Part shown: positions 16,912 through 25,214 of the stretch, piece by piece | Layout of the letters: the number at the start of each line of letters is the position of its first letter | Position numbering within the stretch: position 1 is the stretch's first letter | NCBI GenBank assembly: GCA_009827235.1 | Contig: SPMW01000018.1 | Location: 1-31,138, forward strand | Source: Candidatus Campylobacter infans | GTDB lineage: Bacteria; Campylobacterota; Campylobacteria; Campylobacterales; Campylobacteraceae | Direction of reading: 5' to 3' | DNA: 31,138 nucleotides | The notes under the pieces: model-generated | Told to the model about the DNA's origin: nothing | Database searches by the model: none | The model's input: the letters and a program-made list of their open reading frames with translations, nothing else | Made by a program: the position numbers and the translations under genes

Positions 16912-17583
16912 TTGCCAAATATTGTAGAAGCCAAAAATCTCAGCATTTGCTATGAAAAAGGTCAAAATATCATCAGCGATGCTACCTTTACCATAGGCAC
17001 GCGCGATTTTGTATTTATTACCGGTAAAAGCGGCTCTGGCAAAAGCACGCTAATTAAAGCCCTTTATGGTGCGATGGCGCCAAGTAGCGGCGAGCTTGAA
17101 GTTTGTTCAAGAAAGCTAAATGGCATTAGTGGCTCTAAGCTAGCTGATCTTAGGCAGCGTTTGGGGCTGATTTTTCAAGATTTTAGGCTAATTGATGAAT
17201 GGAATATTGAGCGTAATGTTATGCTACCACTGATAATTCGCGGTTTTAGCAAAGATGTTTCATCAAAACAAGCCCAAAAAATGCTAAAAATCGTAAATCT
17301 TTTACACAAGGCTGATTCATATCCACCCCAACTTAGCGGCGGCGAGCAGCAACGCGTAGCAGTAGCTAGGGCATTAGCGCATAATCCTTTGCTTTTTTTA
17401 TGCGATGAACCAACTGGTAGTTTGGATGAATATTCAAGCGATATTATTTGGCGGCTTTTACGCTCAGCACGCGAAGAATTAAATGCTTGCGTGATTGTGG
17501 TTACTCACCGCATTCCTAGCAACATTCGCATCGAATACCGCCATTTTGAAATTTCACAAGGCAGAGTGATAGAATTATCATAA
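16912..17583 (+). CDS. ftsE: Cell division ATP-binding protein FtsE
   Basis: A 223-residue ABC ATPase of the FtsE/LolD/MacB group: Walker [10 protein letters not shown] at 38-46, [10 protein letters not shown] after the Q-loop (the FtsE-type wording), signature LSGGEQQR at 141-148, Walker [14 protein letters not shown] near 160-172, and the switch histidine in VVTHR. FtsE with the membrane protein FtsX forms a divisome complex that activates periplasmic peptidoglycan hydrolases. The start is TTG (16912), supported by GGGAG six nt ahead; no in-frame ATG is available nearby. Full-length, with a natural C-terminus. ftsX, which normally overlaps or abuts ftsE, does not follow; an R-M gene does. 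Confidence 0.9.
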   Translation: MPNIVEAKNLSICYEKGQNIISDATFTIGTRDFVFITGKSGSGKSTLIKALYGAMAPSSGELEVCSRKLNGISGSKLADLRQRLGLIFQDFRLIDEWNIERNVMLPLIIRGFSKDVSSKQAQKMLKIVNLLHKADSYPPQLSGGEQQRVAVARALAHNPLLFLCDEPTGSLDEYSSDIIWRLLRSAREELNACVIVVTHRIPSNIRIEYRHFEISQGRVIELS

Positions 17584-17589
17584 AAAGTA

Positions 17590-17643
17590 TTTTTGAGCTT
17601 AATTCAAAAAATATTTATTATAAAACAATAACAAGGAAAAAAA
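17590..17643 (+). promoter_or_regulatory. Leader of the R-M gene: small hairpin, candidate -10, ribosome site
   Basis: TTTTTGA (17590-17596) and TCAAAAA (17604-17610) can form a short hairpin that might end ftsE transcription. A TATAAA at 17619-17624 could be the -10 box of the R-M gene, giving a very short leader with AAGGA just before the ATG at 17644. Each part alone is weak. Confidence 0.3.
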
Positions 17644-20600
17644 ATGAGCACTTGGACTTATGAGCATAATGTAGATAATTATGTAAGAAACATATTAACA
17701 AAAGGCTTAAAACTAAAAGAAAAGACAGATTTTGGAGCTCAAAAAGATATAGTGCCTTATCTATTAGCTGCATTGGAAGGTTCATCAAAAACTTTAAAAA
17801 ATCAGGACGGAATTCCAGATTTTAGTGTAACGAAATTTACAAATATTCCAGTTTTAATAGAAAATAAACTTCACACAAAATTTTTACAAAAATTAAATGG
17901 CAATGAAATTGATTTTTCTGCTAAAAGTATTCAAAAATATGCTGTTAATGGAGCATTGCATTATGCAAGGTGTGTTATAGCTAGTAAAAAATATAAAGAA
18001 GCAATAGCAGTAGGTATAGCTGGTGATAATGAAAAAAATGTAGAAATAGTGGTGTATTATGTTTTTAGCGCAAATGAAATCGGCTACAAACTTACAAAAA
18101 CAAAAAATTTGAATTTTTTGGAAAATCAAAAAACTTTTAATGCGTTTTATAAAGATGCTCAGCTAAGCGAAACACAAAAGCACGAACAATTACAAAGAGC
18201 TAAGCAAAAGTTAAACGAACAAGCCAAAAAGTTAAACTCTCTTATGCATTCTCTTAGCATTACAGCACCACAAAGAGTGCTTTATATTTCAGGTATGCTT
18301 TTAGCTATGCAAGATATTTTAATTCCACAAAGCGGACTTACACCAATCACACAAAGCGGACTTACGCCAATGGATTTAGAAGGCAAAACAGCTAAAAATA
18401 AAAGAGATGGAGTGTTAATAACAAATCAAATAAAACAATATTTAAAAACAAAAATAAACGATACAACCAAACTTGATTTAATGCTTAGTGCTTTTAATGA
18501 AATTTCAAAAGATGCCCAAAGAGATGAGCCAACACAACTAAATAAACTTATAGCAAAGCATATAAATGGCAAAGCTAGTATAAATAAGCAAATTTTTACC
18601 TTTATTTTTGAGTTTATTTATAAAAGCATTGAAGGATTTAGTGGGCATTTAGATATTATGGGCGAGATGTATAGTGAGTTTTTAAAATACGCTATGGGTG
18701 ATGGTAAAGAATTAGGCATTGTCCTTACGCCACCTTATGTTACAAAAATGATGGCTGAAATTTTAGAAATTGATGAAAACTCTAAGGTTATGGATTTAGC
18801 CACTGGCTCGGCTGGATTTTTGATATCTGCTATGCAAATAATGATAGATAAAGCAGAGCAAAAGTATGGCAAAGATTCTAAGAAAGCAAAAGATAAAATA
18901 GCAAAAATAAAAGCAAATCAGCTTTTAGGTGTGGAGTTAAATGCTGAAATGTTTGTTTTAGCTTCTACAAATATGATTTTACGAGGTGATGGTTCATCTC
19001 GCATTAAAAAGGGTAATACCTTTTTAAATGAGGATTATTATAAGGAGTTTAAAGCCGATAGATTGCTACTAAATCCGCCTTTTACGCACGAAGAAAATGG
19101 AATGCCTTTTATAGAAATAGGGCTAAGAAATATGCCAAAGGGTGCAAAAGGCGCAATTATTATACAAGATAGCGCAGGTAGCGGAAAAGCTATTAAAACA
19201 AATAAAGAAATTTTAAAACATAATACTCTCTTAGCTAGTATAAAAATGCCAACAGATTTATTTTTGCCTATGGCTGGGGTTCAAACTAGTATTTATGTTT
19301 TTGAGGCTGGAATTCCACATGATTTTGATAAAGTAGTAAAATTTATTGATTTTAGAAATGATGGCTACAAACGCACCAAAAGAGATTTACAAGAAGTAGA
19401 TAATCCAGAGCTTAAATACAGAGATATTTTATCAATTTACAAAAATGGCAAAGAAGCTAGGCTATTAACTACTTGGAATTTAGATGAATGTTATGTGGCT
19501 GATTATATCAGCGATAGCGGGAGTGATTGGAATTTTGAATTTCATAAAAAAATCGACACAAAACCGACTTTGAACGATTTTAAAAAATGCGTAAATGATT
19601 TTCTTAGCTGGGAAATATCAAATATAATCAAAACCGAACCAAAGGATTTACCCAGTAGTAAAAAACTAGAAAGCACAAGCTGGGGTGAGTTTAGAATAGG
19701 GGATTTATTTGATATAACTAATACTTTTAGTTTTAATAAAGAAAAATTAACTAATGGCAATCAGTATGATTATATCACAAGAACTTCATTTAATTATGGA
19801 ATTTTACAATCAACAGGCTTTATAAATAAAAAACATTTAAATGAAGCAGGTGTTTGGAGTTTAGGGTTATTGCAAATGGATTTTTTTTATAGAAAAAGGC
19901 AGTGGTATGCTGGACAGTTTGTTAGAAAAGTTATCCCAAAAATAACGCTTAATCAAAATGCAATTTTATTTTTTACCACTCTTTTAAATAAACAAAAAAA
20001 TATTTTACTTTCTGTGTTGGTTAGAGATGTAGATGAAATTTTTAAAAATATTAAAATCCACCTCCCAATAACATCTAGTGGCGAAATAAATTTTAATTTT
20101 ATGGATAGCTTTATAAAAGAGCTTGAAAATGAGCGATTAACCGAGATTAAAAAGTATTTGAGCAAAACGGATTTAGCTAATACCACGCTTACAAAAGCAG
20201 AGCAAAATGCTTTAAATTCTTTAAATTTTAAAATTTGGCAAGAGTTTAAAATAGGCGATTTATTCAAAAAATTAGATTTTGCGAAATTAAATTGTAAAAA
20301 ATCTGATTTGCCCGCAAGCAAAAGTGGGGATTTTGTTTTGCCGGCTATAACTTGTAGCGCTGAAAATAACGGAATTTCGTGTTATGTGAAAAAAAATGAA
20401 GCCACTGTATTTAAAAATGCAATTTCTATTGCCGCAAATGGTAATGCGCCAGTGTTTTATCAAAGTGGAGAATTTACAATTTTACAAGATGCTTATGTTG
20501 TTGATTTTAAAGATAAAAAATTGAGCCAAAAACAAAATTTATTTTTTACTGCTATTTTAAGAAATGTTTTAAAAAAGTTTGATTGGAATAATAAAAGTGG

Positions 20601-20751
20601 CTGGGAAAAAGTAAAAAACGAAATAATTTCTTTACCTATATGCGATGATGGCAAGATAGATTTTGATTTTATGGAAAATTTTATAAAAGCTTTATCAAAG
20701 CAGAGCATAAAAAACATAGATGCTTATTTAATTAAAAGCATAAATAATTAA
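17644..20751 (+). CDS. Fused restriction-methylation-specificity protein, type IIG-like
   Basis: A 1035-residue single chain. Residues 1-200 hold a PD-(D/E)XK nuclease: IPDF with Asp59 and VLIENK with Glu73 and Lys75. A helical linker with a duplicated QSGLTPIT/QSGLTPMD follows (about 229-244). Residues about 335-560 are an N6-adenine methyltransferase of HsdM type, with motif I DLATGSAGF (384-392) and catalytic NPPF (477-480). Two target-recognition domains follow, starting at WGEFRIGDLFD (about 679) and WQEFKIGDLFKK (about 865), each ending in a helical conserved region (MDSFIKELENERL; MENFIKALSKQS), as in HsdS. It should therefore cut and methylate a bipartite site alone; the site is not readable. 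Codon and word usage differ from neighbours (few GCGC), it is flanked by its own regulatory elements, and it stands where ftsX is expected: likely acquired horizontally. No frameshift or homopolymeric G/C tract seen. Confidence 0.88.
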   Translation: MSTWTYEHNVDNYVRNILTKGLKLKEKTDFGAQKDIVPYLLAALEGSSKTLKNQDGIPDFSVTKFTNIPVLIENKLHTKFLQKLNGNEIDFSAKSIQKYAVNGALHYARCVIASKKYKEAIAVGIAGDNEKNVEIVVYYVFSANEIGYKLTKTKNLNFLENQKTFNAFYKDAQLSETQKHEQLQRAKQKLNEQAKKLNSLMHSLSITAPQRVLYISGMLLAMQDILIPQSGLTPITQSGLTPMDLEGKTAKNKRDGVLITNQIKQYLKTKINDTTKLDLMLSAFNEISKDAQRDEPTQLNKLIAKHINGKASINKQIFTFIFEFIYKSIEGFSGHLDIMGEMYSEFLKYAMGDGKELGIVLTPPYVTKMMAEILEIDENSKVMDLATGSAGFLISAMQIMIDKAEQKYGKDSKKAKDKIAKIKANQLLGVELNAEMFVLASTNMILRGDGSSRIKKGNTFLNEDYYKEFKADRLLLNPPFTHEENGMPFIEIGLRNMPKGAKGAIIIQDSAGSGKAIKTNKEILKHNTLLASIKMPTDLFLPMAGVQTSIYVFEAGIPHDFDKVVKFIDFRNDGYKRTKRDLQEVDNPELKYRDILSIYKNGKEARLLTTWNLDECYVADYISDSGSDWNFEFHKKIDTKPTLNDFKKCVNDFLSWEISNIIKTEPKDLPSSKKLESTSWGEFRIGDLFDITNTFSFNKEKLTNGNQYDYITRTSFNYGILQSTGFINKKHLNEAGVWSLGLLQMDFFYRKRQWYAGQFVRKVIPKITLNQNAILFFTTLLNKQKNILLSVLVRDVDEIFKNIKIHLPITSSGEINFNFMDSFIKELENERLTEIKKYLSKTDLANTTLTKAEQNALNSLNFKIWQEFKIGDLFKKLDFAKLNCKKSDLPASKSGDFVLPAITCSAENNGISCYVKKNEATVFKNAISIAANGNAPVFYQSGEFTILQDAYVVDFKDKKLSQKQNLFFTAILRNVLKKFDWNNKSGWEKVKNEIISLPICDDGKIDFDFMENFIKALSKQSIKNIDAYLIKSINN
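18326..18373 (+). repeat. Two in-frame 24-bp tandem repeats inside the R-M gene
   Basis: Units 18326-18349 and 18350-18373 share CACAAAGCGGACTTAC then CCAAT with one or two substitutions. As the unit is 8 codons, copy number can change without breaking the reading frame; it lies in the linker between nuclease and methyltransferase. Confidence 0.85.
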
Positions 20752-20761
20752 AACAAATCAT

Positions 20762-20796
20762 AAATTTAAAAAGAGCTTAAAACTCTTTTTAAATTT
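20762..20796. terminator. Bidirectional terminator between the R-M gene and the EEP-family gene
   Basis: AAATTTAAAAAGAG (20762-20775) is the perfect inverse complement of CTCTTTTTAAATTT (20783-20796), with a 7-nt loop. The 14-bp AT-rich stem reads with a T-run on either strand and sits between convergent genes. Confidence 0.6.
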
Positions 20797-20806
20797 TAAA
20801 AATTAA

Positions 20807-22099
20807 TTACTTTATAATCAGTTCTTTTTGGTCCTCAAATATCCAAAACATCGCTTTTTGCGCTTGTTGTTTGCCAGATTTTTTGCCACTTAGGGAGTAA
20901 ATTTTATATTTTTTGCCATCAAGTGTTGCGTAGCCATTTTGGATATTTAATTTCACAAAAAGCACATCACCGCTTCTTGCGTTTTTTAGTGAGTAAAATT
21001 TTGGCTTGCTTGTAGCTTTTTGGCTATTTAAAATTTCATAATCTCTTAACTCTAAGTTACCCTTATAAACGCTCGTTTTTTTAGCTATTAGAGTAAGTTT
21101 ATCGCCTTCATTTGCTTTTAGTTTATAAGCATAAATCCCGCGCCCATTTTCATCGCTAAGTGCGCAGCCGTGATTATCACAAAAGCTAGCTGTGAGCGTG
21201 ATTTGATGTGGGGTGATTTTGCTTTTGTAGATTTCATCTACGCTTGTGGCATTTTTGAGGTTTAAAATTTTGCTTTGGGGAGGCGCTTGGTGATTGCTAA
21301 ATGACGCGCTATCGCTTGTTAGGCTAGCATAAAGCGGGCTATGATCTGATGCTTTAATGCGGGCTTTAAAGACATTAAAACTTGCGTTTTTGTAGCCAAA
21401 TGTGGCGTTATTTTTTTTAGTATCAAATAAATCATCGCTAAGCAAGATGTGATCTATTGCGTTTTTGTTTGTGGGTGCGCTTTTGGTATCCCAAAGGTTT
21501 TTGTAGCCTGTTAGGTTTTCTAGCAAAAATCCATAGCCTCTTTGGCTGTTTAAATCGCCTAAAATTATGCTTTTTTTGCGGTTTTTGGCTGCGTTTATTA
21601 GGGTGTTTGCTGCTTTTTTGCGCTGGCTTATATCGTTTTTATAGGCTGGCAAATGCGCATTAAATAAACAAAGCTCTTTAAAATCCACGCAAACCATCAA
21701 AATAGGGCGAGTTTTTACTCCATCAACTATAAATTTCTTACTAGTTGTAAATGGCAAGCGACTCAAAAAACCAAGCCCAACTGGCGAGCGCGAATTAAGC
21801 GTGGCAAACTTATAAAATTTATAGCCGGTTTTTTGTGCTAAATCTTTTAAAACACCTTCATTTTCAATCTCTTGTAAGGCGATTATATCGGCGTTTAAAT
21901 CAAGCAAGATTGTAGTGATTTGATTTAGTTTGTGAGTGTATTGCCCCATGCCCCAAGAGCCGTTTTTAAACTCACTATATTCGCTGCCATCAATCTTGCC
22001 ATCAAAAAGATTTTGCGTGTTAAAAGTAGCGATTTTAAGGTTATTTGCGCCCAAATTCAGGGCGAAAATACATAAAAAAATACATAAAATTTTTAGCAT
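20807..22099 (-). CDS. Secreted endonuclease/exonuclease/phosphatase (EEP) family protein
   Basis: A 430-residue protein with a signal peptide (LKILCIFLCIFALNLGA) and an EEP domain at about 20-262. Catalytic landmarks are all present: FNTQN (Asn27), ALQEIEN (Glu77), NAHLP (His149), GDLNS (Asp182, Asn184) and SDHSPL (Asp252, His253). Members hydrolyse phosphodiester or phosphomonoester bonds, and extracellular ones often degrade DNA. A further 165 residues follow (about 265-430) that I do not recognise; they contain a Cys pair (CDNHGC) and a Gly/Lys-rich beta pattern suggestive of an OB-like or nucleic-acid-binding domain. Substrate could be extracellular DNA or a phospholipid/inositol phosphate. 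The start overlaps the end of the TrmL gene by 7 nt, so the two are co-translated. Confidence 0.82.
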   Translation of the reverse strand: MLKILCIFLCIFALNLGANNLKIATFNTQNLFDGKIDGSEYSEFKNGSWGMGQYTHKLNQITTILLDLNADIIALQEIENEGVLKDLAQKTGYKFYKFATLNSRSPVGLGFLSRLPFTTSKKFIVDGVKTRPILMVCVDFKELCLFNAHLPAYKNDISQRKKAANTLINAAKNRKKSIILGDLNSQRGYGFLLENLTGYKNLWDTKSAPTNKNAIDHILLSDDLFDTKKNNATFGYKNASFNVFKARIKASDHSPLYASLTSDSASFSNHQAPPQSKILNLKNATSVDEIYKSKITPHQITLTASFCDNHGCALSDENGRGIYAYKLKANEGDKLTLIAKKTSVYKGNLELRDYEILNSQKATSKPKFYSLKNARSGDVLFVKLNIQNGYATLDGKKYKIYSLSGKKSGKQQAQKAMFWIFEDQKELIIK

Positions 22100-22587
22100 T
22101 GTAATTTACCTTTTTGTGTTCTGTGATTAAAATTTGTGAAATTTTGACGGATAGCTTCATAGGTGATGATGCCAACGCTTGTAGCAAGATTTAGGCTTCG
22201 CCCTGCATCGCCCATAGGGATATTTACGCATTTATCGATATTTGCGTTTAAAATTTGCTCATCAAGTCCATGTGTTTCAGAGCCAAAAATTAAAAAATCA
22301 TTTAGCTTATAATTAACTTGAAAATAGGGCGTATCGACCTTTGTTGTGGCGTAAAAAAAGCGTTCTTGTTGTTTTTGATTTGCCATTAAAAACTGCTCCC
22401 AACTATCCCAAATTTTAAGCCTTAAATGCTCCCAATAATCAAGCCCCGCACGGCGCAAATGCTTATCATCAATCATAAAACCAAGCGGGCGGATTAAATG
22501 CAAAGCACAATTTGCATTCACACACATTCGCCCAATCGATCCTGTGTTTGTGTGTATGGCTGGATTTACTAAAACTATATTAAACAT
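22093..22587 (-). CDS. trmL: tRNA (cytidine/uridine-34 2'-O)-methyltransferase TrmL
   Basis: A 164-residue SPOUT-class methyltransferase of the TrmL/YibK family, which methylates the ribose of the wobble nucleotide in tRNA(Leu) isoacceptors. The N-terminus FNIVLVNPAIHTNTGSIGR, the IRPLGF segment, the trefoil-knot SAM loop LIFGSETHGL and the closing NIPMGDAGRSLNLATSVGI are typical, and the length is right. ATG preceded by AAGGA. Middle gene of a minus-strand run MBL hydrolase, TrmL, EEP protein. Confidence 0.92.
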   Translation of the reverse strand: MFNIVLVNPAIHTNTGSIGRMCVNANCALHLIRPLGFMIDDKHLRRAGLDYWEHLRLKIWDSWEQFLMANQKQQERFFYATTKVDTPYFQVNYKLNDFLIFGSETHGLDEQILNANIDKCVNIPMGDAGRSLNLATSVGIITYEAIRQNFTNFNHRTQKGKLQC

Positions 22588-22626
22588 AAAATTCCTTTTA
22601 TAACGCGCTTTAATTTTTTTTAAAAT

Positions 22627-23238
22627 TTATCGCCAAATATGAATATTTAGTATTTTGCGGATATTTTCTCGCTCATTATCTAAAAATGTGCTAGCTCCAT
22701 GCCCGCAGTATAATTTAATATTTCTTGGTTCTTGTAAAACACGCTCTAAGCTTGCTTTCATAGATAAAGCGTTTGAAAACTCAAAATCCCAGCGCCCAAC
22801 AGAGCCTTTAAACAAAAAATCCCCACAAAACCAAGTGTCTTTTAAATTTTCAATCTCAATAGCCGAACATCCTGGCGTGTGTCCTGGAAAATGATGAAAC
22901 ACACAAGTAAATTCGCCGATTTTTATTCTTTCATTTGGCTTTACTAAAACATCGGCATTTAGTGCTTGTTCAAGCATTAAAAACGGATCGCTTGAAGCTA
23001 AAATATCATCATCTTGTGGTAAATAAATAGGCGCTTTTAGCTCTTTTGATATACGCAAAGCATCATAAATATGATCAAAATGCGCGTGCGTGCAAAGTAT
23101 GCCAAGTGCGTCTTTTGCGTTAGTTTTACACCAAGAAAATGCGCCAATGCCTGGATCAATTATCAACGAGCCAAAATCTGCTTTTATAATAAAGCAATTC
23201 GTGCCAAGCTCGCCAAAACTTTTAGATAAAATTTCCAT
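22627..23238 (-). CDS. Metallo-beta-lactamase fold hydrolase (glyoxalase II-like)
   Basis: A 203-residue MBL-fold hydrolase with the complete dinuclear metal set: THAHFDH (His51, His53, Asp55, His56), FPGHTPG (His119), FCGDFLF (Asp139) and YCGHG (His179). Size and spacing match short glyoxalase II-like thioesterases, which hydrolyse S-lactoylglutathione or other thioesters. Campylobacter does not make glutathione as far as is known, so the true substrate is probably different. ATG preceded by AAGGA. First gene of the minus-strand run, divergent from nadE across 53 bp. Confidence 0.88.
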   Translation of the reverse strand: MEILSKSFGELGTNCFIIKADFGSLIIDPGIGAFSWCKTNAKDALGILCTHAHFDHIYDALRISKELKAPIYLPQDDDILASSDPFLMLEQALNADVLVKPNERIKIGEFTCVFHHFPGHTPGCSAIEIENLKDTWFCGDFLFKGSVGRWDFEFSNALSMKASLERVLQEPRNIKLYCGHGASTFLDNERENIRKILNIHIWR

Positions 23239-23291
23239 GAAACTTCCTTAAAATAAAGCTAATCTTAACATTTTTTTAAATAAAATTACAA

Positions 23292-24050
23292 ATGCTTAAT
23301 TTTAAACAAATGCAAGAAAATATTTTAAATTTTATGAGTGATTACTTAGAAAATAGCGGTGCTAAGGGTTTTTGCGTGGGGCTTAGTGGCGGGCTTGATA
23401 GTGCGGTGGTGCTTAGTTTGTGCGCTAAAATTGCGCCCACCTCAGCCTTGCTTATGCCTACTAATGCCTCGCAAGAACGCCATTTTAATGATGCCTTAGC
23501 CCTTGCCAAGAGTTTAAAGGTAGAATATAAAATTTTAAATATACAAAGCATTTTAGATAGTTTTTTACAAAAATGTAGCATAGATGATTTAAGCACAAAT
23601 TGCGCTAAATTACGCGCTGGTAATATTACCGCGCGCATTAGAATGGTGCTTTTGTATGATTATAGCGCGCTTAATTCTTTGCTAGTTGCTGGCACTAGCA
23701 ATAAAAGCGAGCAAATGCTAGGCTATGGCACGATTTATGGCGATATGGCTTGTGCGCTAAATCCGCTAGCGCATATTTTTAAAAGTGATTTATTTGATTT
23801 TGCGCGTTTTTTAGGGCTTAGCCAAAATATAATAAATAAAGCCCCAAGTGCTGATTTATGGATAAATCAAAGCGATGAGGGCGAAATGGGCTTTAATTAT
23901 ACTGAGCTAGATGCTGTATTAAAGGGCATTTGCGCTGGTTTAGATGAAAAAGATTTGATTAAAAATTATGGGGCAGAGCTTAGCGAGTTTGTGCTAAAAA
24001 GAGTAAAAAATAACGCCTTTAAACTCAAAATGCCTGCCATTTTAGAGTAA
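23292..24050 (+). CDS. nadE: NH3-dependent NAD+ synthetase
   Basis: A 252-residue enzyme that amidates deamido-NAD to NAD with ATP and ammonia, the last step of NAD synthesis. The ATP pyrophosphatase loop is SGGLDSA (32-38), followed by LLMPTNAS, the NITARIRM helix, LVAGTSNKSEQMLGYGTIYGD split here into GTSNKSE and YGTIYGD, and APSADLWINQSDEGEMGF, the lid loop. There is no amidohydrolase domain, so it is the short ammonia-dependent form. No clear ribosome site before the ATG; the AT-rich gap is only 53 bp. First gene of the long plus-strand run to purU. Confidence 0.95.
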   Translation: MLNFKQMQENILNFMSDYLENSGAKGFCVGLSGGLDSAVVLSLCAKIAPTSALLMPTNASQERHFNDALALAKSLKVEYKILNIQSILDSFLQKCSIDDLSTNCAKLRAGNITARIRMVLLYDYSALNSLLVAGTSNKSEQMLGYGTIYGDMACALNPLAHIFKSDLFDFARFLGLSQNIINKAPSADLWINQSDEGEMGFNYTELDAVLKGICAGLDEKDLIKNYGAELSEFVLKRVKNNAFKLKMPAILE

Positions 24051-24084
24051 ATTTTAAAATTTTAAAAGCAAATAAAGGCAAGGT

Positions 24085-25209
24085 ATGCAAATTCCATTAT
24101 TTAGACCGATGATAGATGAAACAGAGCGCAAGTTTGTAAATGCCACGCTTGATGGCGATCATAGCTACAACGCTAGTGCTTTTGAGAAAATCGCACAAGA
24201 ATATTTTGGCGCTAAGCACGCAATAGCTACTATTTCAGGCACGGCGGCTAAGCATTTGGCACTTTGTGCGTTAGATATTAAGCGCGGTGATAAGATAATT
24301 TGTCCTGTGATTAGCTTTGTTAGTGTGGCTGAGGTGATAAGGTATTTTGATGCTGAGCCGGTTTTTGTAGATGTAAATCAAGATGATTTTACAATCAACC
24401 TAGATGCCTTACAGCACGCAATCTCAAAGCATAAAAGCAAAAAATTAAAGGCGATTTTTGTAACCCATTTAGCCGGGCAAAGCGCGCAAATGGACGAAAT
24501 ACGCGCCATTGCTAAACTCCATAATATAAAAATAATTGATGATTCGCCAGTAGGAACGCGCTACAAAAAAAAGCTAATTGGTAGCAAGGATAGCTTTATA
24601 AGCTGTTTTGGCGCGCAACATCAAACGCGCTCTTATTTATCCTCAGCTGGCCTAATGCTCACAAATGATGATAAAATCGCACAAAACGCACGCTTAATTC
24701 GCTCGCATTCTATTAGGCAAAGTAGCTTTGATAAAGAGGGTAATTTAGGGTATTTTTACGATGTAGATAGTATCGGCCAAAGATACGATTTAAGCGCGCT
24801 TTGCGCTGCTTTTAGCATAGCGCAATTTCAAAAACTTGATTATCGCATTAAAAAGCACAAGCAAATTGCTAGCATTTATGATGACCAGCTTTCAAATACC
24901 GAACATATCAGCATTCCAGTAGCTAAGCGCGATCATATTTATACGCAATACATCATTAAAATAGACAAAAACCGCGATGGTTTTGCCAAAGAATTAGTAG
25001 CAAATGGCATAAATGTAGGTTTGCATTATATTCCGCTTTATTTGCTGGGTTATTATAAGCAAAAATACGGCTACAAAATCGGTGATTTTCCAAATGCTCT
25101 AAAAGTATATCAGCAAGTGCTTAGTTTGCCAATATATGGTGATTTAAGCGATGATGAAATAGCTTATGTTTGTAAAAGTGTAAAGCTAGTAGCAAGCACA
25201 AGAGTTTAA
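24085..25209 (+). CDS. DegT/DnrJ/EryC1-family sugar aminotransferase-like protein lacking the PLP lysine
   Basis: A 374-residue fold-type I PLP-dependent enzyme of the sugar aminotransferase family: ISGTAAKHLAL (cofactor phosphate loop, 50-60), ICPVISFVSVAEVI (72-85), PVFVDVNQDDFTINL, IFVTHLAGQSAQMDEI, IIDDSPVGTRYK (Asp152/153 for the pyridine nitrogen) and the C-terminal YGYKIGDFPNALKVYQQVLSLPIY. In the family the internal aldimine lysine follows F-x-A-x; here the segment is CFGAQHQTRSYLSS and His179 stands at that place, with no lysine from Cys174 to Asp195. A lysine-to-histidine change is known in ColD, which dehydrates a GDP-sugar at C3 instead of transaminating it. So this could be a dehydratase or a non-catalytic homologue. 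It lies between nadE and lpxK, near envelope genes; ribosome site AAGG. Confidence 0.8.
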   Translation: MQIPLFRPMIDETERKFVNATLDGDHSYNASAFEKIAQEYFGAKHAIATISGTAAKHLALCALDIKRGDKIICPVISFVSVAEVIRYFDAEPVFVDVNQDDFTINLDALQHAISKHKSKKLKAIFVTHLAGQSAQMDEIRAIAKLHNIKIIDDSPVGTRYKKKLIGSKDSFISCFGAQHQTRSYLSSAGLMLTNDDKIAQNARLIRSHSIRQSSFDKEGNLGYFYDVDSIGQRYDLSALCAAFSIAQFQKLDYRIKKHKQIASIYDDQLSNTEHISIPVAKRDHIYTQYIIKIDKNRDGFAKELVANGINVGLHYIPLYLLGYYKQKYGYKIGDFPNALKVYQQVLSLPIYGDLSDDEIAYVCKSVKLVASTRV

Positions 25210-25214
25210 TTTAG

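Noticed and set aside
17893..18129. Antisense open frame within the R-M gene as an antitoxin or regulator
   Set aside because: Composition is Phe/Tyr/Ile-rich as expected for antisense of AT-rich coding DNA, and no ribosome site is seen.
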